64,000 nt of DNA from Bombiscardovia nodaiensis. Its GTDB lineage: Bacteria; Actinomycetota; Actinomycetes; Actinomycetales; Bifidobacteriaceae. Position numbers and translations under genes: made by a program. The stretch covers positions 2,224,292 to 2,288,291 of the forward strand of contig AP026798.1 of NCBI GenBank assembly GCA_033127725.1, read 5' to 3'. Below, in pieces: positions 1 to 9,129 of this stretch. Every line of letters begins with the position of its first letter. Within the stretch, counting starts at the first letter, position 1. The notes under the pieces were generated by a model. That model searched no databases and was not told where the DNA came from. It saw nothing but the letters and a program-made list of their open reading frames with translations.

Positions 1-1
1 C

Positions 2-1108
2 GCACAAACTCCCTCCGAAGAGCGCTCCGGCGGCGGCCTAATTGGTTCATTAGGCTCCATGAACGCCACGAACGGCAAAATCACCGTCGGAGATTTCCAT
101 CCCAATACAGAGTTCATCGAACTAGGCAAGGGTGGAGTCACCGGCGCAGAGAATATCTTCACCGGTCCACTGAAGTTTAGTTTTGATATTCGAGATCTCT
201 CTGCCTACCCTGACTTCTCCCAAGAAGCACAAATAGTGAACCAAAGGTGGCAGTGGTCACAATATGCAGGCCCCGTTGATGGCGTTATCATGATCGACCC
301 GGTGTTCATCCAGGAAGTTATTAAGATTAGCGGCAATATCAAAACTCAAGGTGGTTTAGAGCTCACAGGCGACAATACCGCCGAATTCTTCTTGAACGGC
401 ATATACAAAACGGTACCCGTCTATTTGCAGGATGAAGTGTTTGCGGGGGTTGCAGCCCAAGCTATGAACAATGTATTCAGTAACATGGATATTCATAAGC
501 TGCTCAGTCTAACGAACATGATGGCTCCCATGGCCGAAGGTCGTCACCTCTACGCATATACCTTCCATGAAGACGAGGCTAAGAGCTTCCAGGAAGCGGG
601 CTTGGCCAAAGATGCGCCAAATAGCGCCGAAAATCCAGAGGTTGGTGTTTACCTCAATGAAAACAACCCGTCAAAGTTAGGTTGGTATTTGCATCGTAAA
701 TCAACCATTACTAAAACGAGCCATAACTCTGACGGGTCACAGAGCTACCATATGGTTTTCTCAATGGCTAACACCATACCGCAGGCGGATCTATACAGCG
801 GTAACTCCTATATTCTTGGCGGAATCAACAACATTGGGGCCGTAGGCACACCTGTAGAGCGTATGCTCTTCTACGGCCCCAAAGAAGGTTCTCTCAGCAA
901 TTTCAAAATAAACGGTAACAGCACTGAGTTGCGACAGGCGACCATGAATGGAAAGAGTTTATGGACTGGCGTGGCAACAATAGCGCCAGGCAAGAGTGTA
1001 ACCTATGAATTCGACGTAACAACCTCTCCCAAAGCCCAGACAGATTTGAAGCTAGACCAAACACCTATGGGCTGGGCAGATCCCGGAGTTACGTACAACA
1101 AGCAGTAG
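2..1108 (+). CDS. DUF4012 domain protein, 3' part only
   Basis: The reading frame is open from base 2, so the gene begins before the window; the first Met visible (base 59) is internal. The translated start shows a GGGLIGSLGS stretch followed by GKITVGDF, and then DGVIMIDPVFIQEV. This is the order seen in the catalytic-like C-terminal part of DUF4012 proteins, secreted or membrane-anchored proteins often found in actinobacterial exopolysaccharide clusters. Their biochemical role is unknown; relatives in the LCP/LytR neighbourhood suggest work on cell-envelope polymer. The visible part is about 368 residues with no membrane helix; the N-terminal anchor would be upstream. It is the only gene on the + strand on this side of the locus. 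The family call is from motif memory. Confidence 0.75.
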   Translation, partial: AQTPSEERSGGGLIGSLGSMNATNGKITVGDFHPNTEFIELGKGGVTGAENIFTGPLKFSFDIRDLSAYPDFSQEAQIVNQRWQWSQYAGPVDGVIMIDPVFIQEVIKISGNIKTQGGLELTGDNTAEFFLNGIYKTVPVYLQDEVFAGVAAQAMNNVFSNMDIHKLLSLTNMMAPMAEGRHLYAYTFHEDEAKSFQEAGLAKDAPNSAENPEVGVYLNENNPSKLGWYLHRKSTITKTSHNSDGSQSYHMVFSMANTIPQADLYSGNSYILGGINNIGAVGTPVERMLFYGPKEGSLSNFKINGNSTELRQATMNGKSLWTGVATIAPGKSVTYEFDVTTSPKAQTDLKLDQTPMGWADPGVTYNKQ

Positions 1109-1551
1109 TTGTGCCGTTAACTAGGGCTTTGTCTTGTTAAGTGTGTAACTAGTGTTTTATTGGCTTTGGTCGTTGTTTTGTATGGTGTAGCCAGCTAGCA
1201 TCGGCGTTAGCCTCGACAATTTCTTCCAGCTGTTCAGCAATCATCAGTGTACGCATGTCGACTCGGCCTAAAACCAAGGCGTTTTGACTGAGTAGTTCGA
1301 AGTTCCAGCAGGCGAGAGCCTTGGACTTTACACCCCTGAGAGTTCATTCTCGGCTCCAACCGGCACGGGGTCGCGCTACCAAGGCAAGCGCCCCCTCCCC
1401 TTCTACGCGAACTTCTACAGAGCAGATATTGAGGGGAAACGCTGATCTCGTACCGCTGCAATAGTTGCGACGTCAAACTCAGCGTCGCAACTACCTATAC
1501 AGTCATAGAATCATCTATATTAACAAATCCGATAATAGAAACCTTGGTGCC
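1109..1551. other. Intergenic stretch with a possible decayed coding remnant
   Basis: No intact gene is seen. On the minus strand about 65 codons without a stop run from about 1352 to 1155 and read like ordinary protein (for example IAEQLEEIVEANADASW), but there is no good start or ribosome site and I do not recognise a family. The sequence just downstream of DUF4012 (from about 1124) resembles an insertion-sequence end, so this may be IS debris next to the IS3 remnant. Confidence 0.3.
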
Positions 1552-2640
1552 GGGGGTGAGGTGGGATATACGTGGACACTCGATTGGAGGGTTTTGGTTC
1601 ATGGTGTATCCCAGGGAGTTGCGCGAGCGGGTGGTCGCGTACGCGTATGAGAATCACGCGGTGCGGGAGGCGGTCGGGCTGATAAGAAAAGACCCAGGCG
1701 TCGACCCGGCGGGACTCTCGAATCGTGAGCGGAGCCTGCTGGTCGACGCCTTGTGGGACAAGTGGCCGGTGGGCGCCCTGTGCGCAAGGCTGCGCCTGCC
1801 CCGGAGCTTCTACTACCGGCATCGAGGCCAAGCGGCACGCCAGGCGAAAGCCTCCAGGCGCATCGCGCTCGGGGAGCGGTTGCGCTCGGTGTCCGAGTCC
1901 AACTGGCGCTCGTACGGCTATCGTCGCCTCACCGACGCGTTGCAGGCGGGGGTGTGAAGGCCTGACAGGGCCTGGCGCAATCCCTGATGCGCGAGCTGAT
2001 CATCCGCCCCAGGCTGAAAAGACGCAGGAGATACAGCTCCTACCTGGGCGAGATCACACCAGTGGTGCCCAACCTCCTGGAGCGTGACTTCCACGCCGGG
2101 ACACCGGGCGTGAAGCTGCTCACGGACATCACCGAGTTCCGGGTCCGGGACGGCGAGCTCTACCTCTCCGCCATTGTGGACTGCTACGACGGCATGATCG
2201 TTACCTGGACGGTGGGCGAGCATCCCGACTCGGCCCTGGTCGAACGCATCCTCGACCAACTCGCCCAGGTCCTGCCTGGGAACGCGACCCCCGTCATCCA
2301 TTCGGACCGGGGCTGCCGCTACCGGTGGCCCGGATGGATAAACAGCATGAAGGAGCAGGGTGAACCAGATCGATGAGCATGAACGGGTGCAGCCCGAACA
2401 ACACGCCTGCGAGGGGTTCTTCGGGCGCATGAAGAACGAGATGTTCCACAACCGCGGCCACACCACTATGACCCAGGCAAGCCTGAAACCGAAATCAACA
2501 ACTTCATCAGCTGGTACAACACCACCCGCATCAAATGCTCACTAGGTTCCAAAAGCCCCAGCCAATACCGCAAGACACAAAACCTGCTAACCTAAAACAC
2601 AACAACACAACACCGTATCCAAGTATCCCATCACACCCCT
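1552..2640 (+). mobile_element. Degraded IS3-family insertion sequence
   Basis: Imperfect terminal inverted repeats bound the element. The left end (1552-1579) reads GGGGTGAGGTGGGATATACG followed by TGGACAC. The right end (2614-2640), read on the minus strand, is AGGGGTGTGATGGGATACTT followed by GGATAC. Between them lies a broken transposase. At about 1.09 kb it is shorter than usual for the family (about 1.2-1.5 kb), consistent with internal loss. It lies directly downstream of the frameshifted acyltransferase that ends at 2657. A second fragment with the same left end lies at 8982. Confidence 0.75.
1601..2595 (+). pseudogene. IS3-family transposase, broken (orfA/orfB remnants)
   Basis: The first piece (1601-1957) starts MVYPRELRERVVAYAYE, the orfA helix-turn-helix beginning, but runs straight into orfB-type sequence (SFYYRHR, then SNWRSYGYRRLT), so most of orfA is missing. 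After a frameshift the second piece (to 2376) carries the DDE integrase core with LLTDITEFRV (first Asp) and YLSAIVDCYDG (second Asp region). After another shift, EGFFGRMKNEMF supplies the Glu. A last shift gives NNFISWYNTTR and the ending SPSQYRKTQNLLT before the stop at 2593-2595. All three catalytic regions survive but in different frames, so no active enzyme is expected. Confidence 0.85.
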
Positions 2641-2656
2641 GATGATAGCAGCATAT

Positions 2657-3789
2657 TTAATCGTTTGCTAGAATTGTGGCAACGTTGGTTGCAGTACGAC
2701 TATTGCTAACTTTTCTCCACAGTTTTTCGAATGCGGCTCCGTGGTGGCGGTCAATGGTAACTCTGAATATGGCTTGGCGTATGAGATCTATGCTTATACA
2801 GGCTACAAAGCAAATAGTCGGTATGATGATCATATACATCAAAACTATCCACGGGCTGTTGTCATAAATAAAGATGAGCTTCTGGTTGATAAATGTATTT
2901 GCCCAGGGATGCTGCAAAATAAGATAAGGTGCGAAGGTACCTGATGAAACGCAGTTGATGAATCGATTTGTGGGTGTTACCTCTCGACTCGTTCGGCCTT
3001 GTCGGCTGCGAGTGCTCCACATAAGAATAGAAAAACTTACGAACAAGGTTGGCAACAGCCGTGGAGAGCCAAATGTTCCTCCAGTGGTGTGGCCCGGGAA
3101 TTCGCGTATGTTGCAAGACCTATAACAATCGCCGAAGTGCCTGTTATAAACATGTATTTACGGAGTTTAGCATTGATGAGCCAGTCATTACGGTACCACC
3201 GCAAGTACGCGATAAGGACGTATTCGTAGAGGAAAAGCCACACGGATAAAGGCATGTCGAGATTGAAGAATGGGATAATGCCCCAGATGAAAAGTAAGAG
3301 GACACACAAGTGTCCGTGCATCTGCTTTCCTAATGATCGTAGCCCGCTATTGAACCAGGGATACAACAGCAAAAAAAGGATATAGCTAGTTGGATACCAC
3401 CACAAGCTACTTAGCGTCGGTAATAGTGTTCTCTCAATCATACCAGTCACGGTATCTTGAGGTAGACTCACAAAACCTATTTTTCGTAAGAGCAAACAAA
3501 TGATAAAAATCCAGTAAGAGTAAAACAACAATTGTCGTTCTAATAGCCAGCTTTTCTTTGCAGACTGTTTGAATGAAGGATGAGGCTTCATGCATAAGAA
3601 CCAGGCTGTTATACCGAAGAATAAGGAATCGCCTAAGTCACCTAGGTTTTTTAGCACTCTTAATAAAGCGTCAACTGGAAAATAGCCCGTTGCCGTGTTT
3701 CCGTCTCCAATGGCATGTTGTAAAACAATCATGAACATGGCGATAATACGAACTAACTCTATGGAGCTATTCCTGGTATCTGTTTTCAT
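2657..3789 (-). pseudogene. Acyltransferase-3 family membrane protein, frameshifted
   Basis: This is the first (most downstream) of five tandem paralogues of the acyltransferase-3 family, polytopic membrane enzymes that O-acylate, often O-acetylate, cell-surface sugars. The start reads TRNSSIELVRIIAMFMIVLQH and keeps the R-x10-H catalytic pair. WWYPTSYILFLLLYPW is the motif shared by all five. The frame is lost near 3050 after the seventh or eighth helix. The remaining 130 residues (FVSFSILMWSTRS through SIDLIRQAIF) continue in another frame down to 2657. Joined, the parts give a protein of about 380 residues, close to the others (about 392-410). A single small indel explains the break. The stop lies 17 bases from the IS3 right end. 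A sequencing error cannot be ruled out. Confidence 0.8.
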
Positions 3790-3823
3790 TAGCTACTCGC
3801 TATTCCGCATTTCACGCCTAAGT

Positions 3824-5002
3824 CTATTGTTTCATAGCGGCTTGTACCCAGCCGATCAGAGCTTGCGTACAGTGGAGTTGAGACAACCAACTCCATGTCC
3901 GGTCAAACACGCGCCCCTTGTGCTTGTCTACAGTGAAAGAGAACAATAATTGACGTACTATATCACCGGCTGCACATAAGCTGAATATCAGCAAAGCAAT
4001 GCCACATGAGTATATGAATGCCAGCGGCTGATTGTAGAATTTCCCAAGGCCAAAAAGTTTATCCCACACAGTCCCCAACAGAGGCGGGTATGCGTGGAAC
4101 AGGTACACGCCAAATGTGGTTGAAGCAATTCTATTGATTACACGATTCGTGAACTGGTGGTTTGCAGCTACGAGCACCAACCCGAAACCGACGATAATTA
4201 CAGGTGTACTAAAACGGTCGATCACGTACAATGATCTGTCTCTGAGCTCCACGCGTCCGGTAAGCTCTGATCGGAGATAGCCCGAGCCCATAATAGCAAG
4301 AATGATAGTAAGTCCAGTAGCTACAGCTATCCAACCTACGCGTGCAGATGCATCCTTCATATACCAGCGGTAGAAAGATATAAGAATATACATGTAGATA
4401 AATCCGCCAAAGCCGTACGGCAAGTCTAAGAAACGATAGGGGAATAGTCCAGCTACGGCTCCCCACATAACCAGAAGTATGAGGCATAAGGCTGCGTGTT
4501 TTCCCCTACCGAGACTATGCAAACCTACTGTGAGGAACGGATACAGTATGAGAAAAATAATGTAACTAGTTACATACCACCACGTGCCGGTGATAGTAGG
4601 GATGAATGAATAAGCTGCATTCCTTTTGCCGAGCAAGGGGAAATCGAAAGCGGCAAAAACTATCAGTAAGCCGATACTATAGAACAGAACTTCGCGTTCT
4701 AGAAGCCAAGCCCTTTTAAGAGACTTTTTTATGGTCGGTGCTGTATCGGTGCATAAATACCATGCGGAGATGGCGAAGAAAACTACAACTCCGATATTGC
4801 CGATTCTAGAGAGGAAGACATATGCGAACTGTTTTAGAGACGGAGATAACGTTGTAATATTCGGTTTTGAAAAAATAATATGGTGATCTAGGACAATCAT
4901 TAGCATTGCAACGATGCGGAGAAGTTCGATGCTTGAGTTTCGTGTTTTTCCAGGAACAGGTGTAACGCGGTTTTTACCAGCTATTGGCTGCCCTTGCTCC
5001 AT
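3824..5002 (-). CDS. Acyltransferase-3 family membrane protein (O-acyltransferase)
   Basis: A predicted integral-membrane acyltransferase of 392 residues, likely adding acetyl or a related acyl group to a sugar of the exopolysaccharide made by this locus. The start ATG at 5002 is preferred over a longer frame (to 5083) because AGGGGATT lies seven bases before it. The first helix carries IELLRIVAMLMIVLDHH, giving the Arg and His of the family's R-x10-H motif. About ten hydrophobic segments follow, with WWYVTSYIIFLILYPF in the middle. It diverges more from the array than the other copies (shorter loops, different C-terminus). The gap to the next gene upstream is 124 bases. Substrate is not predictable from sequence. 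Confidence 0.8.
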   Translation of the reverse strand: MEQGQPIAGKNRVTPVPGKTRNSSIELLRIVAMLMIVLDHHIIFSKPNITTLSPSLKQFAYVFLSRIGNIGVVVFFAISAWYLCTDTAPTIKKSLKRAWLLEREVLFYSIGLLIVFAAFDFPLLGKRNAAYSFIPTITGTWWYVTSYIIFLILYPFLTVGLHSLGRGKHAALCLILLVMWGAVAGLFPYRFLDLPYGFGGFIYMYILISFYRWYMKDASARVGWIAVATGLTIILAIMGSGYLRSELTGRVELRDRSLYVIDRFSTPVIIVGFGLVLVAANHQFTNRVINRIASTTFGVYLFHAYPPLLGTVWDKLFGLGKFYNQPLAFIYSCGIALLIFSLCAAGDIVRQLLFSFTVDKHKGRVFDRTWSWLSQLHCTQALIGWVQAAMKQ

Positions 5003-5126
5003 AAGTAATCCCCTATACAATAGCCCCGGTAATGCTTCAAAACTGTAATCAGCAAAGTACATTTTACAGCGTACTCTTGTCATTATGGAAAAGTGCGTTA
5101 ATGCAATTAGAGGCTGCTAATAGTGT

Positions 5127-6347
5127 TTAATCAGTAATTGTGTCGCGGCGAGGTTGAACGCTATCGTTTTGGAGTAAACCGTTAATAAATTTGGCTATGC
5201 GGCTATTTAAGGCAGCAGACCAGGCTCGTTCGAAAAGTTGCCCTTTATGCTGGTCTATGGTGTAGTGAAACAGCAGCTGTCGAACTAAATCAATACTGAT
5301 GCATACAGTTAAGAATATGCAGGGCATGACTAGTTGGAATACCAGTACCTTCCATGGGTTGCCCTCTAACATGGAGTGCAGCTTCCATTGTAAAAATGAA
5401 TGCATCCAGGGGTGAGTGATAAGTAAAAATGCAGCAAAAGATCCTGAGGCTATTCGATTGATAAATGTGTAAAATCGTCTTCGAGATGAGGTCTCTTTGC
5501 TGGAAGCGCTAGCGGTATAGGTTGCCCACATGAGTAGAGAAAGACTAATTGCCAATGCAGGTATTGAACGCGGCGAGTCTGCAAATAGCTCATTGTATCT
5601 GCCAGGGACGCGAATTGCTGCTATGATGTCAAAAATAAGTACCAGCAGCATACCAATGTAAAACACACAGCGGCGGAGCTTAACTGATTGGAGCCAACTT
5701 GTATGGTACCAGCGTAAATATGAGATTATGATAAATTCATACACGAAGAGCCAAACGGATGTGATAACCAAATCAAGTGTGAAGTATGGAATCAGACCCC
5801 AGAGCAGCAAACAGAGTACGGTCAATCCCCCGTGTGATGCCTTGCCTAATGAACGAAGTCCACGATCAATCCAGGGGTATAGAAGCAAGAAAAGAATGTA
5901 GCTTGTTGGATACCACCAAACTCGCGTTATGGTCGGACATAGAGTTTTGAACGCCATGATTAAAAACTCTGAACGTGAGTGTGATTGAACGTTGGCGAGT
6001 TTTAACGCGACAAAAATACCAAAGACTAAGCTTGTGTAAAAAATCAATTGTCGTTCAAGGAGCCAGACCTTCTTCGCTGACTGTTTGAAACTGGGCAGCG
6101 ATTTTTCGCATAAGAACCAAGCTGTGATACCGAAAAACAGCATATCGCTGATTCCACCGAAGTTTTTAATATATCTGATGACAATGTCGACAAACAGATT
6201 CTTACCAGTGTAAAAGTCAGCATCCGCTAAGCCATGCATACAGATAACCATAAACATAGCGAGGATCCGCAGCATCTCAATAGAGCTATTTCTGCTATGC
6301 GCTTTTCTCTTTACACTTGGAAATCCGTATTGTATATCAGGGCTCAC
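5127..6347 (-). CDS. Acyltransferase-3 family membrane protein (O-acyltransferase)
   Basis: A 406-residue member of the tandem array. The N-terminus has SSIEMLRILAMFMVICMHGLAD with the Arg and His of R-x10-H intact, then ISDMLFFGITAWFLC and WWYPTSYILFLLLYPW, and a C-terminal SIDLVRQLLFHYTIDQHKG shared by the array. About ten membrane helices are expected. The GTG start overlaps the stop of the upstream paralogue by four bases (GTGA), so these two are almost certainly translated together. Role inferred from the family and locus: O-acylation of polysaccharide or its lipid-linked repeat unit. Confidence 0.8.
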   Translation of the reverse strand: MSPDIQYGFPSVKRKAHSRNSSIEMLRILAMFMVICMHGLADADFYTGKNLFVDIVIRYIKNFGGISDMLFFGITAWFLCEKSLPSFKQSAKKVWLLERQLIFYTSLVFGIFVALKLANVQSHSRSEFLIMAFKTLCPTITRVWWYPTSYILFLLLYPWIDRGLRSLGKASHGGLTVLCLLLWGLIPYFTLDLVITSVWLFVYEFIIISYLRWYHTSWLQSVKLRRCVFYIGMLLVLIFDIIAAIRVPGRYNELFADSPRSIPALAISLSLLMWATYTASASSKETSSRRRFYTFINRIASGSFAAFLLITHPWMHSFLQWKLHSMLEGNPWKVLVFQLVMPCIFLTVCISIDLVRQLLFHYTIDQHKGQLFERAWSAALNSRIAKFINGLLQNDSVQPRRDTITD

Positions 6348-7567
6348 TGCAGGTTCCTACTCGGTGGCGTTACTTGTGGTGGAATAAAAATATGTTCTTT
6401 TTGAGGTGCAAGACCAGTGTAGTTGAGGAACTGTCTTATCCTATCCGCTATATAGCTTTCGCTAGCCTTTTGCCAAACTCGGTTAAAAAGATTTTGCTCA
6501 AAGTAATCAATAGAAAAGTGGAATAGAAGTTGTCTAGCTAAGTCGATGACAACGCATATAGCGAAGAATATCGGAGGCAAAGCCAGTTGATATGTAACAA
6601 CCCGCCAGGGATTGCCTTCGAGCACGAAATGGAGTTTTGTGTTCAACAGCATCTGAACCCAGGGATGCATGATTATTAAGAAGGCAGCAAATGCGCCAGA
6701 GGCAACAACATTAATTGTCGTATCGATAGCTTGTAGCGTAGGAGTGCGGTGAAGAGTTTGCTTCTGAGTTGCCCACATGAGTAAAGAAAAACTGAGCATG
6801 ATGGCAGGGAACATTCTGGGAGAGTTTACAAAGCTCTCGTTATACATGCCGGGCAGTAGTCGAGCTCCGACAAAGTCACCGAAGACAATGCAGACTGAAG
6901 AAATTAGAAAAAGAATCTGTTGAAACTTCCGCGATTGCAGCAGATCATTGTGGTACCACCGCATGTATGAGATAAGAACATATAGATACAAAAATAGCCA
7001 TACTGAATTAACCATATCCAAGGTCAGAAGCGGAATACAACCCCACACTGCAAACATCACAAATGCTAGCCATCCGTGAGCTCTTGGGCCGAGCGCATGG
7101 AGAGTCCTATCTAACCACGGGTATAAAATTATAAAGAAACAATAACTGGTCGGATACCACCATAAGCCTGTCAGAGTCGGCATTATTGTATATATACTCA
7201 AGTTCTTAAAGTAACCGCGGCTGATGAGTGTAAACCCGTTGAACTTGCAAATTACGAATATCATATATATAGAAATCGAGTAGAACAATAATTGCTGCTC
7301 AAGTTTCCAGATTTTAGACATTGAACGCTTTAACGTAGGCGATTGATTCACACATAAAAACCATGCAGTAATACTGAAAAAAAGACAGTCACTCAAACCT
7401 CCTAAGTTTTTTACTCCGCGGATAATGACATCTGCAAGGTAGCTCTGTCCAGTGTAGAACCGACCGTCGGCGATGTCGTGCATGCAAATAACACCAAGCA
7501 TAGCTGCAATCCTCAAAGCTTCTACTCTGGTGTTGCGCTGGCGTAGATTATTCTTGTCATGAATCAT
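6344..7567 (-). CDS. Acyltransferase-3 family membrane protein (O-acyltransferase)
   Basis: A 407-residue member of the array with RVEALRIAAMLGVICMHDIAD at the N-terminus (R-x10-H intact), LSDCLFFSITAWFLC, and WWYPTSYCFFIILYPW. The end VIDLARQLLFHFSIDYFEQ matches its neighbours. Its stop overlaps the next gene's GTG start by four bases, a sign of translational coupling. Closest in sequence order to the copies on either side, it supports array growth by tandem duplication followed by divergence. Base composition is AT-rich compared with core genes. Confidence 0.8.
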   Translation of the reverse strand: MIHDKNNLRQRNTRVEALRIAAMLGVICMHDIADGRFYTGQSYLADVIIRGVKNLGGLSDCLFFSITAWFLCVNQSPTLKRSMSKIWKLEQQLLFYSISIYMIFVICKFNGFTLISRGYFKNLSIYTIMPTLTGLWWYPTSYCFFIILYPWLDRTLHALGPRAHGWLAFVMFAVWGCIPLLTLDMVNSVWLFLYLYVLISYMRWYHNDLLQSRKFQQILFLISSVCIVFGDFVGARLLPGMYNESFVNSPRMFPAIMLSFSLLMWATQKQTLHRTPTLQAIDTTINVVASGAFAAFLIIMHPWVQMLLNTKLHFVLEGNPWRVVTYQLALPPIFFAICVVIDLARQLLFHFSIDYFEQNLFNRVWQKASESYIADRIRQFLNYTGLAPQKEHIFIPPQVTPPSRNLQ

Positions 7568-7643
7568 CTGTTTCCTCTTATCCTACATGGGTTTTGCATC
7601 TTTCCCGTTGACGCTGGCCCCAATAGTTTCCCTAAATATAAAC

Positions 7644-8876
7644 TCACGGTTTCGAATTTCCCGAAGTTTCAAAAGAAGATGCGGCTGACTCAATAAATAG
7701 TGAGATCTTTTCTGCCAATCTATTATATCGAATCATCGCCCATCCGCGCTCAAACAACGGAGCTTGGAACTTATCAACAGTAAAACTAAATATGAACTGT
7801 CTAATGAGGTCTATGGCAATAGCTATAGAAAGATATATTACTGGCATTAGGAGTTGACCAATTAATATATGAAAAGGGCTCAGTTCCAGTGCAAAATGGA
7901 ATTTCCAATTGATAAAGCCGTTAACCCAAGGATGCACAATTATCAGATAACCCGCAAAACATCCTGATGCTGCTGTATTAATGAATTTGTGAGTAACAAT
8001 CTCTAACGCATTCGATTCTCTAACCTCGCGCTGGGTTGCCCACAGGATAAGGGATAAAGCGAGGATTAGTGCTGGGAAATACCTGGGGTTGTTAAGCAGC
8101 GTGTAGTTGAAAGTACCGGGCAACCATTTAGCACCTATGAGAGTGCCAAGGATAAAGATACATAGAGCAGTGATAAATAGATTGATTTTCAACCGTTTTG
8201 ACTGTAATAAGTCATTTCTGTACCAGCGCAAATATGAAATGAGGACATACAGGAAAATGAACAACCAAACACTGATATTCATATCGAGTAAAAAATAAGG
8301 TATAAGACCCCAGATGGCAAACATAATAATCGCGAGAGTGCCGTGAGTCTTTTGGCCTATTGCTCTGAGCCCTTTGTTAATCCAAGGGTAAAGGATTAAG
8401 AAAAAGGCATAGCTTGTAGGGTACCACCATAGGCCAGATAGGGTTGGGAATAGCGTCTGAATGCCCATAGCAATGAAGCCAGCTCGGTTGTGATCTTCGA
8501 TACCCTTGATTTTTAATATCAAGAAAAGAAGAAGAATTGGGTATGCGTAGAAAAGTAGCTGCCATTCGAGTTTCCAGATTCTTTTGAAAGAACCTTTGAG
8601 TGTAGGCTTTTTCGCCATGCATAAGAACCATGCGGTGATACCAAAAAAAAGTGCATCACTAGTGCCACCGAAGTTTTTAATAAATCTTAGTGAGGCATCG
8701 ACAGCATAATTTTTTTCCGTAAAGTAGTTACCATCGGCAATGTCATTAGAACAAACAATCATAAGCATCGCAAGTATTCTTAACAATTCAATATTTGGAT
8801 TGCGCGTTTTTTCAGCAGTTACAGAAGCTTCATCGATATCTGTGTGTTGCAATATTCCTCCCACAGTAATCTCCAT
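7644..8876 (-). CDS. Acyltransferase-3 family membrane protein, catalytic His replaced by Asn
   Basis: The most upstream copy of the array, 410 residues. Overall layout is intact: SDALFFGITAWFLC, WWYPTSYAFFLILYPW, and SIAIAIDLIRQFIFSFTVD at the end. In the N-terminal helix the sequence is IELLRILAMLMIVCSND. Arg33 is present, but the residue eleven further on (44) is Asn, codon AAT read from 8747-8745, where the other four copies have His. In the family this R-x10-H pair is considered essential, so this copy may be inactive, may act on another substrate, or may serve a regulatory or structural role. The codon differs from His by one base. Confidence 0.8.
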   Translation of the reverse strand: MEITVGGILQHTDIDEASVTAEKTRNPNIELLRILAMLMIVCSNDIADGNYFTEKNYAVDASLRFIKNFGGTSDALFFGITAWFLCMAKKPTLKGSFKRIWKLEWQLLFYAYPILLLFLILKIKGIEDHNRAGFIAMGIQTLFPTLSGLWWYPTSYAFFLILYPWINKGLRAIGQKTHGTLAIIMFAIWGLIPYFLLDMNISVWLFIFLYVLISYLRWYRNDLLQSKRLKINLFITALCIFILGTLIGAKWLPGTFNYTLLNNPRYFPALILALSLILWATQREVRESNALEIVTHKFINTAASGCFAGYLIIVHPWVNGFINWKFHFALELSPFHILIGQLLMPVIYLSIAIAIDLIRQFIFSFTVDKFQAPLFERGWAMIRYNRLAEKISLFIESAASSFETSGNSKP

Positions 8877-8981
8877 TCAATGTATAGATGCTTCTACCCT
8901 CACCAGTACATAGACTACAGCACTTTAGACACGAGATGGAAGACAGCATGTGTTTTGGGCTTAAGCATTAAATTAAAAACG

Positions 8982-9111
8982 GAAGTGCAGTGGAATACTT
9001 GGACACTCGGTCAAGAGGTTTGATTGATGGCGTATTCTAGGGAACTGTGTGAAGAGGCGGTTGCTTATGCGCATGAGGGGCACTCGGCGCAGGATGCGAT
9101 GGAGCAGTTCC
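8982..9111 (+). mobile_element. Fragment of IS3-family element (left end and start of orfA)
   Basis: GTGCAGTGGAATACTTGGAC at 8986-9005, followed by ACTCG, matches the left end of the IS3 remnant at 1552 apart from a few bases. An ATG at 9027 starts MAYSRELCEEAVAYAHEGHS, closely resembling MVYPRELRERVVAYAYENHA at 1601. Similarity stops around 9111, where other sequence begins. Only the first tenth of the element remains. It has the same orientation as the copy at 1552, and the two bracket the acyltransferase array. Confidence 0.7.
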
Positions 9112-9129
9112 ACAGTTTCCAGTCATGCT

